From NCBI RefSeq assembly GCF_004114425.1, contig NZ_RDQF01000026.1, positions 1-64,000 of the forward strand: DNA of 64,000 nt. The letters are read 5' to 3'. The notes beneath the pieces are model-generated. The model was not told the DNA's origin and did not search any database. It saw nothing but the letters and a program-made list of their open reading frames with translations. The stretch comes from Bradyrhizobium vignae (lineage in GTDB: Bacteria > Pseudomonadota > Alphaproteobacteria > Rhizobiales > Xanthobacteraceae). Positions 1 through 11,442 of this stretch are shown in pieces. Both the position numbers and the translations under genes were made by a program. Within the stretch, counting starts at the first letter, position 1, and each line of letters begins with the position of its first letter.

Positions 1-113
1 CGGATAGCGGCCAGTCCGTCGGAAGGATGATCGAGCAACATCGTCGTCTCCAGGTTGAATGGATTCAGCAACCCTCAGTCTGGCCTCAGACCTGGTCGCT
101 ATCCACTCCCCAT

Positions 114-149
114 GGAATCTTCGTCGCGAGGGCTCCTCGCAATGACGGT
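114..149. repeat. Degenerate half copy of palindromic repeat family 2
   Basis: The stretch TTCGTCGCGAGGGCTCC followed by CGCAATGACG matches the right arm of the repeats at 20513-20601 and 55099-55213. The matching left arm (CGTCATTGCGAGCG) is not found, so this is a truncated copy. The first 172 bases hold nothing else I can identify as a gene. Confidence 0.55.
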
Positions 150-172
150 GTGGAGAGAGCGTTGCGTAGAAT

Positions 173-204
173 GAGAGAGGCGGGGTTTTGGCCCCGCCTC
201 TCTC
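173..204 (-). terminator. Perfect 13-bp hairpin downstream of ppdK
   Basis: GAGAGAGGCGGGG (173-185) pairs perfectly with CCCCGCCTCTCTC (192-204) across a 6-nt loop. It starts 20 bases past the ppdK stop codon. On the ppdK strand no clear U-run follows, so it is either a terminator without a U-tract or a 3'-end stabilising hairpin. The hairpin itself is certain; the role is inferred. Confidence 0.55.
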
Positions 205-224
205 GCATTCAAATTGTGCGTTGC

Positions 225-3173
<2,949 letters not shown>

Positions 3174-3260
3174 ACAACCTGCGAGAGGAATGGGAAATCG
3201 CGGGCCTTACACCATTTTGGGCGCGCCCGCGCAAGTCGGACAGTTCCGAAAAGTGAACGC

Positions 3261-3416
3261 CTAGAAGCGCAGCCACTTCAGGAGCCCGAGCCCGATCGCG
3301 CCGTTGACGATGAGGAAGATCGCGACAATGAGATTGAGCAGCCGCGGCATGATCAGGATGAGCACGCCCGCAATCAACGACAGGATCGGCGAAATGTGGG
3401 CGACGGTGATGTGCAT
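3261..3416 (-). CDS. DUF3096-type small membrane protein
   Basis: A 51-residue protein starting MHITVAHISPILSLIAG. Nearly all of it is two hydrophobic helices (about residues 8-25 and 27-46) separated by Pro-Arg, ending KWLRF. This is the layout of DUF3096 proteins, small two-helix membrane proteins of unknown function common in alphaproteobacteria. The ATG at 3416 has AGAAAGA a few bases upstream as a weak ribosome site. The same frame stays open far upstream (to 3881), but that part runs antisense through the next gene and is not credible protein. Confidence 0.75.
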   Translation of the reverse strand: MHITVAHISPILSLIAGVLILIMPRLLNLIVAIFLIVNGAIGLGLLKWLRF

Positions 3417-3642
3417 GAACAATCTTTCTGTGGAGGTGAGGCGAATCGCGCGCGGATCATAGCCGGCCAGGTTCCGGGAGTAGAGATGCGCAAGACGCGC
3501 CGCGAGTTCCCGGCACTCACGAAAACTGCCCGAAATTGCCGCGAATGCGGCAGGTCTTTCCCGGAACATTGGCTTAAGGCCCGCATTGGCAAGCAGTCGC
3601 GCCACTGGCGCGTCCCGCAGAATCACGTCGAAGGAGTTATCC

Positions 3643-3996
3643 ATGCGGAACAGGATTCTTGCTCTTGCAGCGCTCGCGGCCGCGATCGGCTCGCCCCTTG
3701 CGGCGCAGGCGCAAAGCGATGTCACCATTGGACGCGCACCCGCCGTGGTCGACAGCGCCCCGACGATTGCCGTCGAACAGCGGCCGGCCTTCCGCGAATA
3801 CGTCATCGAACAACGCGTGCCAGCCTTCCGCACTCCGGATCGCGTGGTGGTCGGCGCCATCCTCCCCGAGAGCGGCATCACCTATTATGACGTGCCGCAA
3901 CGCTTCGGCGCCACGACCTATCGCTATACCGTCGTGAATGGCGAAACCGTGCTGGTCGAGCCGCGCTCGCGCCGCATCGTCGAGGTGCTGGACTAA
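3643..3996 (+). CDS. DUF1236-type secreted protein
   Basis: A 117-residue exported protein. The start ATG follows a good ribosome site (AAGGAG, 3631-3636). Residues 1 to about 23 (MRNRILALAALAAAIGSPLAAQA) form a signal peptide with an AQA-type cleavage site. The mature part carries two copies of a pattern like EYVIEQRVPAF and ends with YRYTVVNGETVLVEPRSRRIVEVLD, characteristic of the DUF1236 domain, abundant in Bradyrhizobium. Function unknown; periplasmic location is inferred. It is a single-gene unit closed by the strong terminator at 4069-4108. Confidence 0.8.
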   Translation: MRNRILALAALAAAIGSPLAAQAQSDVTIGRAPAVVDSAPTIAVEQRPAFREYVIEQRVPAFRTPDRVVVGAILPESGITYYDVPQRFGATTYRYTVVNGETVLVEPRSRRIVEVLD

Positions 3997-4068
3997 AACG
4001 CTGCCGCTCCATTCGATGTCCGGCGCGTCACATCAGGCTGGCGCGAGCAGTGTTTAATCGGACATCAG

Positions 4069-4108
4069 GCCCCGCCCGGTCCTCCCCCCGCCGGGCGGGG
4101 CTTTTTTT
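4069..4108 (+). terminator. Rho-independent terminator of the DUF1236 gene
   Basis: GCCCCGCCCGG (4069-4079) pairs perfectly with CCGGGCGGGGC (4091-4101) and is followed at once by seven T (4102-4108). It lies 72 bases past the stop codon of the upstream gene. Confidence 0.9.
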
Positions 4109-4122
4109 GTGCTTCGGAGCAC

Positions 4123-4216
4123 CGTCGTTCCGGGGCGGTCCGCAGGACCGAACCCGGAACCTCGAGATTCTCAGGTGCGCAATTGCGCACCATGGTTCGC
4201 GCTTCGCGCACGGTGG
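4123..4216. repeat. Palindromic intergenic repeat, family 1
   Basis: Starts CGTCGTTCCGGGGCGG and contains CCGAACCCGGAACCTCGAG, ATTCTCAGGTGCGCAATTGCG and GTTCGCGCTTCGCGC, closely matching the copies at 7372-7488 and 58445-58547. The right end is degenerate. It lies between the terminator and the 3' end of glyS. Confidence 0.75.
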
Positions 4217-4242
4217 TGCTTATTGCGCGGCCTCGCCTCGCC

Positions 4243-6342
4243 TCAATCCTGGATCTTCGAGAAGTCCGCCACCGCCCGCGTGGCGCTGCGGATCTCGTTC
4301 AGCAGCTTCAGACGGTTCTCGCGCACCTTCGGATCTTCGTCGTTGACGCGGACCTTGTCGAAGAACGCATCCACCGGCGGGCGCAGCTTTGCCATCGCGC
4401 TCATGGCGGCAGCAAAGTCTTCCCTGGCGACGGCGGCGCCGGCTCCCGCCTTCACCTCGCCAATCGCCTTGGCAAGCGCCTTTTCCTCAGCGAGGCTGTA
4501 AAGCGCAGCATCCGGCGCACCGTCGAAGGTCCGCTTGTCCTTCTTTTCCTCGATCGAAAGGATGTTGCTGGCCCGCTTGGTGCCGGCGAGCAGGTTCTTT
4601 CCGTCGTCAGTGTCGAGGAATTTTCCGAGCGCCTCGACGCGGCGCACGATCATCAAGAGATCGTCCTGGCCGCCGAGGGCGAACACGGCGTCGACGAGAT
4701 CGTGCCGCGCGCCCTGCTCGCGAAGCTGGACTTTCAGACGGTCGGCGAAGAAGGCGAGCAGGTCGCTCGGAAGCTTCTGCGCATCGGCGGACTTCACCGA
4801 GAGGCCGGCGAACGCGGACTCCGCCACCTTCATCAACGACAGACGAAGCGCGTTCTCGGCAATCAGCCTGATCACGCCCAGCGCCGCTCTCCGCAGCGCA
4901 TAGGGGTCCTTGCTGCCCGTCGGCTTTTCGTCGATCGCCCAGAAGCCGACCAGCGTATCGAGCTTGTCAGCAAGCGCGACCGCAACGCTGACCGGATCAG
5001 TCGGGACGCGATCGGCAGGGCCTTGCGGCTTGTAATGCTCTTCGCACGCAGCGGCGACGGAGGCGTCCTCGCGCTGCGCCAAGGCGTAGTACTTGCCCAT
5101 CAGGCCCTGGACCTCGGGGAATTCGCCGACGACCTCGGTCAGCAGATCGGCCTTGGCCAGATGCGCAGCACGCGTCGCCTTGGCGACATCGGCGCCAACC
5201 AAAGGCGCGATCTCGGCGGCGAGACGCTCGATGCGCTTGATGCGCGCGGCCTGGGTGCCGAGCTTCTCATGGAACACGATCTGCTCGAACTTCGGCAGAC
5301 GATCCTCAAGCTTGGTCTTGAGGTCCGTCTCGTAGAAGAACTTCGCGTCCGACAGGCGCGCGCGGATGACGCGCTCATTGCCGGCGACGATGGTCTTGCC
5401 GCCGTCAGTCGCCTCGATATTGGCGACCAGGATGAACTTGCTCGCGAGCTTGCCCGTCTTGGGATCGCTGACGACAAAGCACTTCTGGTTATTGCGGATG
5501 GTGGCGCGGATCACCTCCCCGGGCGTTGTCAGGAATTCCGGCTCGAACGAGCCCATCAGCACGACCGGCCATTCGACCAGGCCCGCGACCTCATCGAGCA
5601 GGGTCTGGTCCTCCACGAGCTCGAAACCTTGCGCAAAGGCAAGCTGCTTGGCGTCGGTGAGGATGGCGTCCTTGCGGCGCTCGGGGTCGAGCACGACCTT
5701 GGCATCGAGTAGCTTTGCCTCATAGTCCTCGAAGCGGCGCACCTGAATTGGCGCCGGCGCGAGGAAGCGGTGGCCGTAGGTGGTTTGGCCGGTCTCGATG
5801 CCGTCCACCGCAAACTTCACGACATCCGGCTCTTCGGTCTCGAGCCCGAAGGTCGCGGTGATCGCGTGCAGCGGACGCACCCAGTTCAGCGAGCCGGGTT
5901 TTCCGGAACGCGCGCCCCAGCGCATCGATTTCGGCCAGGGGAAGGTGCGGATGATGACGGGCAGGAATTCGGCGAGCACGTCGATTGCGTCGCGGCCGGG
6001 CTTTTCGATCAAGCCGATGTAGAAATCACCCTTGGGGTCGCGCTGGATCTTGGCCTCGTCCAGCGACTTCAATCCTGTCGCTTTGAGAAAGCCCAGCACG
6101 GCCGCGTCGGGCGCGCCGACTTTGGGGCCGCGGCGCTCGGTCTTCAGATCAGGCTGGCGCGCAGGAATGCCGTGCACGGTGAGCGCAAGACGGCGCGGCG
6201 TCGCGAAGGCTTTCGCGCCCTCGTAGACCAGGCCTTCGGCAACCAGCTTGTCGGTGACCATGCGGCGCAGATCGTCGGCCGCCTTGGCCTGCATGCGCGC
6301 GGGAATTTCTTCCGAGAAGAGTTCAAGCAAAAGATCGGGCAT
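4243..6342 (-). CDS. glyS: Glycine-tRNA ligase, beta subunit
   Basis: Beta subunit of the bacterial heterotetrameric glycyl-tRNA synthetase, which charges tRNA-Gly in the cytoplasm; the beta chain carries tRNA-recognition and C-terminal anticodon-binding regions. The 699-residue length is normal for the family. It opens with MPDLLLELFSEEIPARMQ and contains VVEWPVVLMGSFEPEFL- and DKLDTLVGFWAIDEKPTGSKDPYALRR-type stretches that are hallmarks of GlyS. The ATG overlaps the glyQ stop codon by one base (TGATG), so the two subunits are translationally coupled. Confidence 0.97.
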   Translation of the reverse strand: MPDLLLELFSEEIPARMQAKAADDLRRMVTDKLVAEGLVYEGAKAFATPRRLALTVHGIPARQPDLKTERRGPKVGAPDAAVLGFLKATGLKSLDEAKIQRDPKGDFYIGLIEKPGRDAIDVLAEFLPVIIRTFPWPKSMRWGARSGKPGSLNWVRPLHAITATFGLETEEPDVVKFAVDGIETGQTTYGHRFLAPAPIQVRRFEDYEAKLLDAKVVLDPERRKDAILTDAKQLAFAQGFELVEDQTLLDEVAGLVEWPVVLMGSFEPEFLTTPGEVIRATIRNNQKCFVVSDPKTGKLASKFILVANIEATDGGKTIVAGNERVIRARLSDAKFFYETDLKTKLEDRLPKFEQIVFHEKLGTQAARIKRIERLAAEIAPLVGADVAKATRAAHLAKADLLTEVVGEFPEVQGLMGKYYALAQREDASVAAACEEHYKPQGPADRVPTDPVSVAVALADKLDTLVGFWAIDEKPTGSKDPYALRRAALGVIRLIAENALRLSLMKVAESAFAGLSVKSADAQKLPSDLLAFFADRLKVQLREQGARHDLVDAVFALGGQDDLLMIVRRVEALGKFLDTDDGKNLLAGTKRASNILSIEEKKDKRTFDGAPDAALYSLAEEKALAKAIGEVKAGAGAAVAREDFAAAMSAMAKLRPPVDAFFDKVRVNDEDPKVRENRLKLLNEIRSATRAVADFSKIQD

Positions 6343-7280
6343 CAGGCCGCTCCGCCCGCTTCAGTGTGGATCCAGGCCTCGCCGCAAGCCTTGGCCAGCT
6401 CACGCACGCGCAGAATGTAGCTCTGCCGCTCGGTCACGGAGATCACGCCGCGGGCATCGAGCAGATTGAAGACATGGCTCGCCTTGATGCACTGGTCATA
6501 GGCCGGCAGCGCCATCAGATGCTGCTTGCTGTTGCCGCCTTCGCGCCAGCCGGCGTCGAGGTAATTCTTGCAGGCAGCCTCCGCCATCTTGAACTGCTCG
6601 AACAGCATCGCGGTGTCGGCGTATTCAAAGTTGTGCCGCGAATATTCCTGCTCCGCTTGCAGAAAGACGTCTCCATAAGTGACCTTGGAGTCGCCATCAC
6701 GGCCGTTGAAGTTGAGGTCGTAGACGCGGTCGACGCCCTGCACGTACATCGCGAGGCGCTCGAGGCCATAGGTGAGCTCGCCCGCAACCGGCGCGCATTC
6801 GAAGCCCGCGACCTGCTGGAAATAGGTGAACTGGCTGACCTCCATACCGTCGCACCAGCACTCCCACCCCAGGCCCCAGGCGCCCAGCGTCGGGCTCTCC
6901 CAATCGTCCTCGACAAAGCGGATGTCGTGCACGGCGGAATCGATGCCGATCGCCGCGAGCGACTTCAGGTACAGCTCCTGAAGGTTCGGCGGCGACGGCT
7001 TCATGATCACCTGGAACTGGTAGTAGTGCTGCATCCGGTTGGGGTTCTCGCCGTAGCGGCCGTCCTTGGGCCGGCGCGAGGGCTGCACATAGGCCGCGTT
7101 CCATGGCTTTGGCCCGAGCGCGCGCAGGGTGGTCGCCGGATGGAAGGTGCCCGCGCCCATTTCCATGTCGTAAGGCTGCAAGATCACGCAGCCCTGCTCG
7201 GCCCAGAACCGCTGGAGCGCGAGGATGAAGCCCTGGAACGAGCGTTCCGGGCGCATATGGGCGGGCAATGAGGCGTCCAT
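6342..7280 (-). CDS. glyQ: Glycine-tRNA ligase, alpha subunit
   Basis: Catalytic alpha subunit of heterotetrameric glycyl-tRNA synthetase; class II enzyme that activates glycine with ATP. Diagnostic blocks include RSFQGFILALQRFWAEQGCVILQPYDMEMGAGT near the start, followed by TLRALGPKPWNAAYVQPSRRPKDGRYGENPNR (motif 2 region), and EVSQFTYFQQVAGF. At 312 residues it is the usual length. It directly precedes glyS with a one-base stop/start overlap. The run S49 peptidase - small membrane protein - glyQ - glyS on one strand suggests an operon, interrupted by a palindromic repeat at 7372-7488. Confidence 0.97.
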   Translation of the reverse strand: MDASLPAHMRPERSFQGFILALQRFWAEQGCVILQPYDMEMGAGTFHPATTLRALGPKPWNAAYVQPSRRPKDGRYGENPNRMQHYYQFQVIMKPSPPNLQELYLKSLAAIGIDSAVHDIRFVEDDWESPTLGAWGLGWECWCDGMEVSQFTYFQQVAGFECAPVAGELTYGLERLAMYVQGVDRVYDLNFNGRDGDSKVTYGDVFLQAEQEYSRHNFEYADTAMLFEQFKMAEAACKNYLDAGWREGGNSKQHLMALPAYDQCIKASHVFNLLDARGVISVTERQSYILRVRELAKACGEAWIHTEAGGAA

Positions 7281-7371
7281 CGTCAGATCAGGCTCTCGCG
7301 GGGGGTTTTGAATCGCGCGGGACCGTATCGACGGCGGGGATGGGAATCAAGGCAAAGGGGGCGGAAATGAC

Positions 7372-7488
7372 TGTCATTCCGGGACGATGCGACGGGACGC
7401 CCGGAGCATCGGACCCGGAATCTCGAGATTCTCAGGTGCACAATCGCGCACCGGGGTTCGGTCCCGCCGACCGCCCCCGGAATGACGG
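7372..7488. repeat. Palindromic intergenic repeat, family 1
   Basis: Runs from TGTCATTCCGGGACG to CCCCGGAATGACGG, with ACCCGGAATCTCGAGATTC and TCAGGTGCACAATCGCGCACC inside. Outer arms are inverted copies of each other (GTCATTCCGG/CCGGAATGAC). It sits between the 69-codon gene and glyQ. Confidence 0.85.
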
Positions 7489-7508
7489 TGTGCGAAAAAG
7501 AACGCCGG

Positions 7509-7718
7509 CTACCCCGGCCGGTAAGCTCCGGTCACGGGGTCACGCTTCAGCGTCTGGATATCCCCCATACGGGCGGCTTCAGCGACGCGCGACAGGCGCA
7601 TCTCCTCCAGTTCCTGGTTGATCCGGACAGCGGTCTTGTAGGCCCAGCGGACCACGGCAAGCCCGCCCAGGACGCCCGCGAAAGCGACGAACGGCGGCAT
7701 CGGTCGATCCTTATTCAA
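7509..7718 (-). CDS. Conserved small membrane protein upstream of glyQ
   Basis: A 69-residue protein with one predicted membrane helix (PFVAFAGVLGGLAVVRWAY, about residues 9-27) followed by a charged helix (INQELEEMRLSRVAEAARMGD) and ending LKRDPVTGAYRPG. I do not recognise a named family. It sits between the S49 peptidase gene and glyQ in the same orientation, an order I recall from related rhizobial genomes, which argues that it is real. Function unknown; it may be a single-pass inner-membrane protein with a cytoplasmic coiled segment. Confidence 0.7.
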   Translation of the reverse strand: MNKDRPMPPFVAFAGVLGGLAVVRWAYKTAVRINQELEEMRLSRVAEAARMGDIQTLKRDPVTGAYRPG

Positions 7719-7805
7719 TGCTCAGCCCCCACGCACATTGTCGCGCAGATGGACCTGCGCCGCAATTGGCTCACCTCGGGCCAAATGGCGCGGGAGGGCC
7801 CGAGC

Positions 7806-8714
7806 CTAGAACCCGAATTTCGCCCAAATCGCCCGCGTCTCCACCGCAGAGATCAGTTCGTCCGGCAGGCCGGCCATTGATTCCAGGGCCGAAAGCTGCC
7901 CCGCGCCGGGCGCTTTTCGCCCCAAGAGGCCGGAGAGCAGCCCAGTCGGCTGCACGATCACGGGCGTGAGAACCTTCTCGCCATAGCGGGCACGAAGAGT
8001 TGAGCGGAGATCGCCGATGCCGTCGGCGAGCCCCAGCGCGATGGCGCTCTCGCCGGCCCAGTATTCGCCCGTGAACAGCGCGTCGTCCGCTCCCTTCAGC
8101 CGCGCGCCGCGACTCTCCTTGACCAGCGAGATGAAGATCTGGTGGATCTCGCGCTGGATCGCCTTCAATCTGACGACGTCATCGGGGTTTTCCGGGAGGA
8201 ACGGGTCGAGCATCGCCTTGTGTTCGCCTGCGGTGTAGAGGCGCCGCTCGATGCCGAGCCGCTTGATTGCCTCCTGAAAACCGAAACTGCCGCCGACAAC
8301 ACCGATCGAGCCGAGGATCGAAGAGGGATCGCAGATGATCTCGTCGCCGGCGCAGGCGATCATGTAGCCGCCGGAGGCCGCGACGTCTTCGACGAACACG
8401 AGCACCGGCAGCTTCTTCTCCGCCGCCAGCTGCTTGATCCGCAAGTAGATCTGGCGCGACTGCACCGGCGAGCCGCCGGGCGAATTGATCACCAACGCCA
8501 CGGCCTTGGCGTGCCGATAGGAAAACGCGCGCTCGAGCACCCGCGCGACGCCAGCAAGCGTCAAGCCGGGACGCAGTGGCGTCACCGCACCAATCACGCC
8601 GGACAGCCGCACCACCGGCACCACCGCCGCACCGGGGCGGAAGCGCGCCGGGAGATATTGCATGAGCTTGTCGGCCAGGCCGGAACTCTCTCGATCGTTC
8701 GAATGTTCGGCCAT
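7806..8714 (-). CDS. S49 family serine peptidase (SppA/SohB-like)
   Basis: Membrane-associated Ser-Lys protease related to signal peptide peptidase A. The 302-residue protein has the short single-domain layout. Visible features are VINSPGGSPVQSRQIY (oxyanion region), VFVEDVAASGGYMIACAGDEI with the predicted nucleophile Ser in ASGGY, and AGEHKAMLDPF with the likely general-base Lys. The N-terminus (PARFRPGAAVVPVVRLSGVIG) lacks an obvious strong membrane helix, unlike classical SppA. First gene of the likely operon running into glyQ-glyS; divergent from the 32-codon gene at 8827. Confidence 0.9.
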   Translation of the reverse strand: MAEHSNDRESSGLADKLMQYLPARFRPGAAVVPVVRLSGVIGAVTPLRPGLTLAGVARVLERAFSYRHAKAVALVINSPGGSPVQSRQIYLRIKQLAAEKKLPVLVFVEDVAASGGYMIACAGDEIICDPSSILGSIGVVGGSFGFQEAIKRLGIERRLYTAGEHKAMLDPFLPENPDDVVRLKAIQREIHQIFISLVKESRGARLKGADDALFTGEYWAGESAIALGLADGIGDLRSTLRARYGEKVLTPVIVQPTGLLSGLLGRKAPGAGQLSALESMAGLPDELISAVETRAIWAKFGF

Positions 8715-8826
8715 GCCGTTACCTCTGATTAACCATTTCTTATCACGCGAGTGTCATTGGAAGTGCCTGGAACGTGTTTTGCAGATCTTCCGTTGGGAAG
8801 CTGCAATAGGCAGCGGAGGAAACGCC

Positions 8827-8925
8827 ATGAAGATTTATCTGCTGATGCTGCTGATCGGTGCGCTTTTCACGGCGATTCGCTTCACCTCTCCGCAAGAGCA
8901 GCAGTCGGAATCGCTTCCGCAGTAA
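8827..8925 (+). CDS. Small single-helix membrane peptide (32 residues)
   Basis: An ATG preceded by GGAGGA (8815-8820) at good spacing opens a 32-codon frame: MKIYLLMLLIGALFTAIRFT followed by SPQEQQSESLPQ. One hydrophobic helix (residues 2-17) and a polar tail predict a small inner-membrane peptide. The strong ribosome site, ATG start and divergent position from the S49 peptidase support expression. No family recognised; function unknown. Confidence 0.5.
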   Translation: MKIYLLMLLIGALFTAIRFTSPQEQQSESLPQ

Positions 8926-8928
8926 GCC

Positions 8929-9693
8929 TCACGGCTCCGCCAGCGTCACCTCCGCCTTTCCTTCCAGAATATCCCTTACCTCTTTTTTAGGCACGTTTGA
9001 CTCTTCGTTGAGCATGAGGCCCGGCAGCAACCGTGTCGGAGCCCGGCCGCCTTTGACTGCGCGGACCAGAACACGGATCGCGGGCTTTCCCGCTTCGCCA
9101 TGGACCGGCAGGATCGCGAGGCTGCCGAAGCCGCGTGACAGCGCTGCCATGACGTCCGCGATTCCGTCCGCGCGCCAGATCAGAGTCAGCGCACCGCTCG
9201 ATCGGAGGATACGCCGCGCTGCATGCACCCACGCATGCAGGGTCTCCCCCGTCGCCACATGGGCGGCGTGACGTGCCTGATCCGGCGAGCCGCGATGGCG
9301 TGCGGGATCGTTGAAGGGCGGGTTCATCAGCACTGCGTCGACACTGTCAGGCGGAAGTCCGTTTGCTGCAAACGCCTGCGCATCCGCGGTGACGTCGAGC
9401 ACGATGGTCTCGGCGGCGATCGCGTTCGCCGCGGCATTGGCCCGCGCGAGCTCCGCCAGTTCCGGATCGATCTCGACCAGGCTGAGCCTGATCCCCTCTA
9501 CGCGCCGAGCGAGCGCGAGCCCCGCCGTGCCGACGCCGGCGCCGAAATCGACCACGCGGTCTCCGGCCTGGGCGCCGGTCGCCGCCGCAAGCAGGATGGC
9601 GTCATGCCCGGCGCGATGGCCGGATCGCTTCTGCCGCAAGCGCAACTGCCCGCCGAGAAAGGCGTCCTCGGTAATATCTGTGGCCTCAATCAT
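8929..9693 (-). CDS. TrmN6/YfiC-like SAM-dependent methyltransferase
   Basis: Class I methyltransferase of the group that includes tRNA1(Val) adenine-N6 methyltransferase. It has a SAM-binding glycine motif (VVDFGAGVGTAGLALA), an acidic loop (LVEIDPELAELARAN) and the amino-methyltransferase motif NPPF (VDAVLMNPPFNDP), the signature for methylating an exocyclic amine. I place the start at 9693 (MIEATDITEDAFLGGQLRLRQ); an earlier in-frame start at 9762 would overlap most of the upstream DUF2007 gene. The ATG overlaps that gene's end by 8 bases, so they are co-transcribed. Substrate not provable from sequence. Confidence 0.85.
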   Translation of the reverse strand: MIEATDITEDAFLGGQLRLRQKRSGHRAGHDAILLAAATGAQAGDRVVDFGAGVGTAGLALARRVEGIRLSLVEIDPELAELARANAAANAIAAETIVLDVTADAQAFAANGLPPDSVDAVLMNPPFNDPARHRGSPDQARHAAHVATGETLHAWVHAARRILRSSGALTLIWRADGIADVMAALSRGFGSLAILPVHGEAGKPAIRVLVRAVKGGRAPTRLLPGLMLNEESNVPKKEVRDILEGKAEVTLAEP

Positions 9694-9913
9694 CGCTGCG
9701 CAATTCGTGGCTGAGGCCGGCTTCGGTGAGGAGCTCCCTAGCCTCCTGGGCGTCGTCCTCATGAACCAGGATCCGCCGCGGCAAAATACCGAGCGAGCCC
9801 TCGATGATGCTCATGTTCTGGTCAAGCACCAGATGATGGATGTTGGCGCCGTCGAGCAGCGCGCCAATCGCCGATACCAGCACCATATCGTTGGTCCGAA
9901 CCAGTTCGCGCAA
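9686..9913 (-). CDS. DUF2007 protein
   Basis: A small cytoplasmic protein of about 75 residues: RELVRTNDMVLVSAIGALL, then HHLVLDQNMSIIEGSLGILPRRILV, the core of the DUF2007 domain (related to PII-like signal-transducing folds). I favour a TTG start at 9913, giving LRELVRTND at the N-terminus as in homologues, with AGGAG about ten bases upstream; the open frame back to 9958 has no good ribosome site. It overlaps the following methyltransferase gene by 8 bases. Molecular function unknown. Confidence 0.8.
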   Translation of the reverse strand: MRELVRTNDMVLVSAIGALLDGANIHHLVLDQNMSIIEGSLGILPRRILVHEDDAQEARELLTEAGLSHELRSDD

Positions 9914-10046
9914 AACGCAGGTCTCCTGCCTGAAGGTCGCTAAAGCGGCAAATGTCAATGGTTCCGCGGGCCTTGCCGCATCCGCCGCCAGTTTCTATTG
10001 TATTTCCATCAGAATAGCCCTTTCGGGGCAAATATTGGAGACCGGC

Positions 10047-11054
10047 GTGGCCGTCATCGTACCTTTCGAAACTCCCGGCGCGTCGATCGAAGAGCTGGTT
10101 GCCCTTGTCGCCCCCGATATGGAGCGCGTCAACGCCACGATCCTGTCGCGGACCGGTTCGGATGTGACCATGATCCCGGAAGTGGCCAACCACCTGATCT
10201 CCTCCGGGGGCAAACGCCTGCGCCCGATGCTGACGCTCGCCATGGCCAATCTCGCCGGCTACACCGGCGACGGCCATATCAAGCTGGCTGCCTCCGTCGA
10301 GTTCATGCATACCGCCACCCTGCTCCACGACGACGTCGTCGACGAGAGCGAGATGCGCCGCGGCAAGCTGTCGGCGCGCATGCTCTGGGGCAACGAGGCG
10401 AGCGTGCTGGTCGGTGACTTCCTGCTGGGACAGGCCTTTCGCATGATGGTCGAGGTCGGCTCGCTGCGCGCGCTCGACATCCTCTCTGCGGCCGCCGCCA
10501 CCATCGCCGAGGGCGAGGTGATGCAGCTGGCCGCAGCCAAGAACACCGCGACCACCGAGGACGAATATCTCGCCGTGATCCGCGGCAAGACCGCCGAATT
10601 GTTCGCAGCCGCCTGCGAGGTCGGCCCTGTCATCGCCAACCGCCCCAAGGCGGAGCAGACCGCGTGCCGCTCGGTCGGCATGAATCTCGGCATCGCCTTC
10701 CAGCTCGTCGATGACGTGCTCGATTATGGCGGCAAGAGCGCCAAGCTCGGCAAGAACACCGGCGACGATTTCCGCGAGGGCAAGATCACCCTGCCCGTCG
10801 TGCTCGCCTTCCGCCGCGGCAACGACACCGAGCGCGCGTTCTGGATCCGGGCGCTTGAGCGCGGCGAGATCGGCGATGGCGACCTCGATCACGCCATCGG
10901 CCTGATGAACAAGCACCGCGCGCTCGAGGATACGCTGAGCCGCGCCCAGCACTACGGCGACATGGCCGTCGATGCACTCGCGCTGTTCCCGCCCTCACCG
11001 ATGAAGAGCGCGCTGGAGCAGGTCGTGGCGTTCTGTTTGGCGCGGTCGCATTAG
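10047..11054 (+). CDS. All-trans polyprenyl diphosphate synthase (quinone side chain)
   Basis: Long-chain trans-prenyltransferase that builds the octa- or decaprenyl tail of ubiquinone from IPP and an allylic diphosphate. Both aspartate-rich motifs are present: LLHDDVVDESEMRRGK (first DDxxD) and FQLVDDVLDYGG (second). GGKRLRPML is the usual substrate-binding stretch. I use a GTG start at 10047 with GGAG six bases upstream, giving 335 residues, normal for IspB/DdsA. Rhizobia mostly make ubiquinone-10, so decaprenyl is the likelier product, but chain length cannot be read from the sequence. Divergent from DUF2007. Confidence 0.93.
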   Translation: MAVIVPFETPGASIEELVALVAPDMERVNATILSRTGSDVTMIPEVANHLISSGGKRLRPMLTLAMANLAGYTGDGHIKLAASVEFMHTATLLHDDVVDESEMRRGKLSARMLWGNEASVLVGDFLLGQAFRMMVEVGSLRALDILSAAAATIAEGEVMQLAAAKNTATTEDEYLAVIRGKTAELFAAACEVGPVIANRPKAEQTACRSVGMNLGIAFQLVDDVLDYGGKSAKLGKNTGDDFREGKITLPVVLAFRRGNDTERAFWIRALERGEIGDGDLDHAIGLMNKHRALEDTLSRAQHYGDMAVDALALFPPSPMKSALEQVVAFCLARSH

Positions 11055-11172
11055 GCGACGGCGCTTACTCTTTATCGATCGACGCGCGATTGTTAGCCTA
11101 TCCCTCGAGGCTCGCCGAAGAGGCGAGCACCTCAGGGTGACGGTGATGGATATGTGTGCGCTGTCTCCACAG

Positions 11173-11253
11173 CGTCATTGCGAGCGCAGCGAAGCAATCC
11201 AGAATCCCGTCGCGGAGACGGCCTGGATTGCTTCGCTACGTTCGCAATGACGG
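11173..11253. repeat. Palindromic intergenic repeat, family 2
   Basis: CGTCATTGCGAGCGCAGCG and AAGCAATCCAG on the left mirror CTGGATTGCTTCGCTACG and TTCGCAATGACGG on the right, so the whole element can fold into one long imperfect hairpin. Same family as 14821-14900, 20513-20601 and 55099-55213. Confidence 0.9.
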
Positions 11254-11301
11254 AGTGTGGCGCGTCCGGCACCGCTCGCTCTCGTGTCCCCGACCCGCTG
11301 C

Positions 11302-11390
11302 AGCGTGAAACGCTGCTGCGCAGAGCCGGGCCCCATGCGACATCCAGCGATCAGCAGTATGGGCCCCGGCTTTGCAGCAACTGCGCTTTG
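11302..11390. repeat. Palindromic intergenic repeat, family 4
   Basis: CGCAGAGCCGGGCCCCAT on the left mirrors ATGGGCCCCGGCTTTGCAG on the right. The same core (GCAGAGCCGGGGCCCA / TGGGCCCCGGCTCTGC) recurs at 32522-32675. Confidence 0.75.
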
Positions 11391-11442
11391 TCTCACCAGC
11401 AGAACCCAGCCTCATTCGCTCCGCATCCTAGCACACCCAGTC

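Noticed and set aside
3417..3881. Longer form of the DUF3096 protein
   Set aside because: The extra 155 codons run antisense through the DUF1236 gene and lack protein-like composition; the family is about 50 residues long.
4060..4110. Terminator for glyS on the minus strand
   Set aside because: The hairpin is symmetric, but the minus-strand side is not followed by a U-run and lies 130 bases beyond glyS.
8695..8714. GTTC-GAAT-GTTC near the S49 peptidase start as a LexA site
   Set aside because: The spacing is four bases, not seven, and the words lie inside the coding start.
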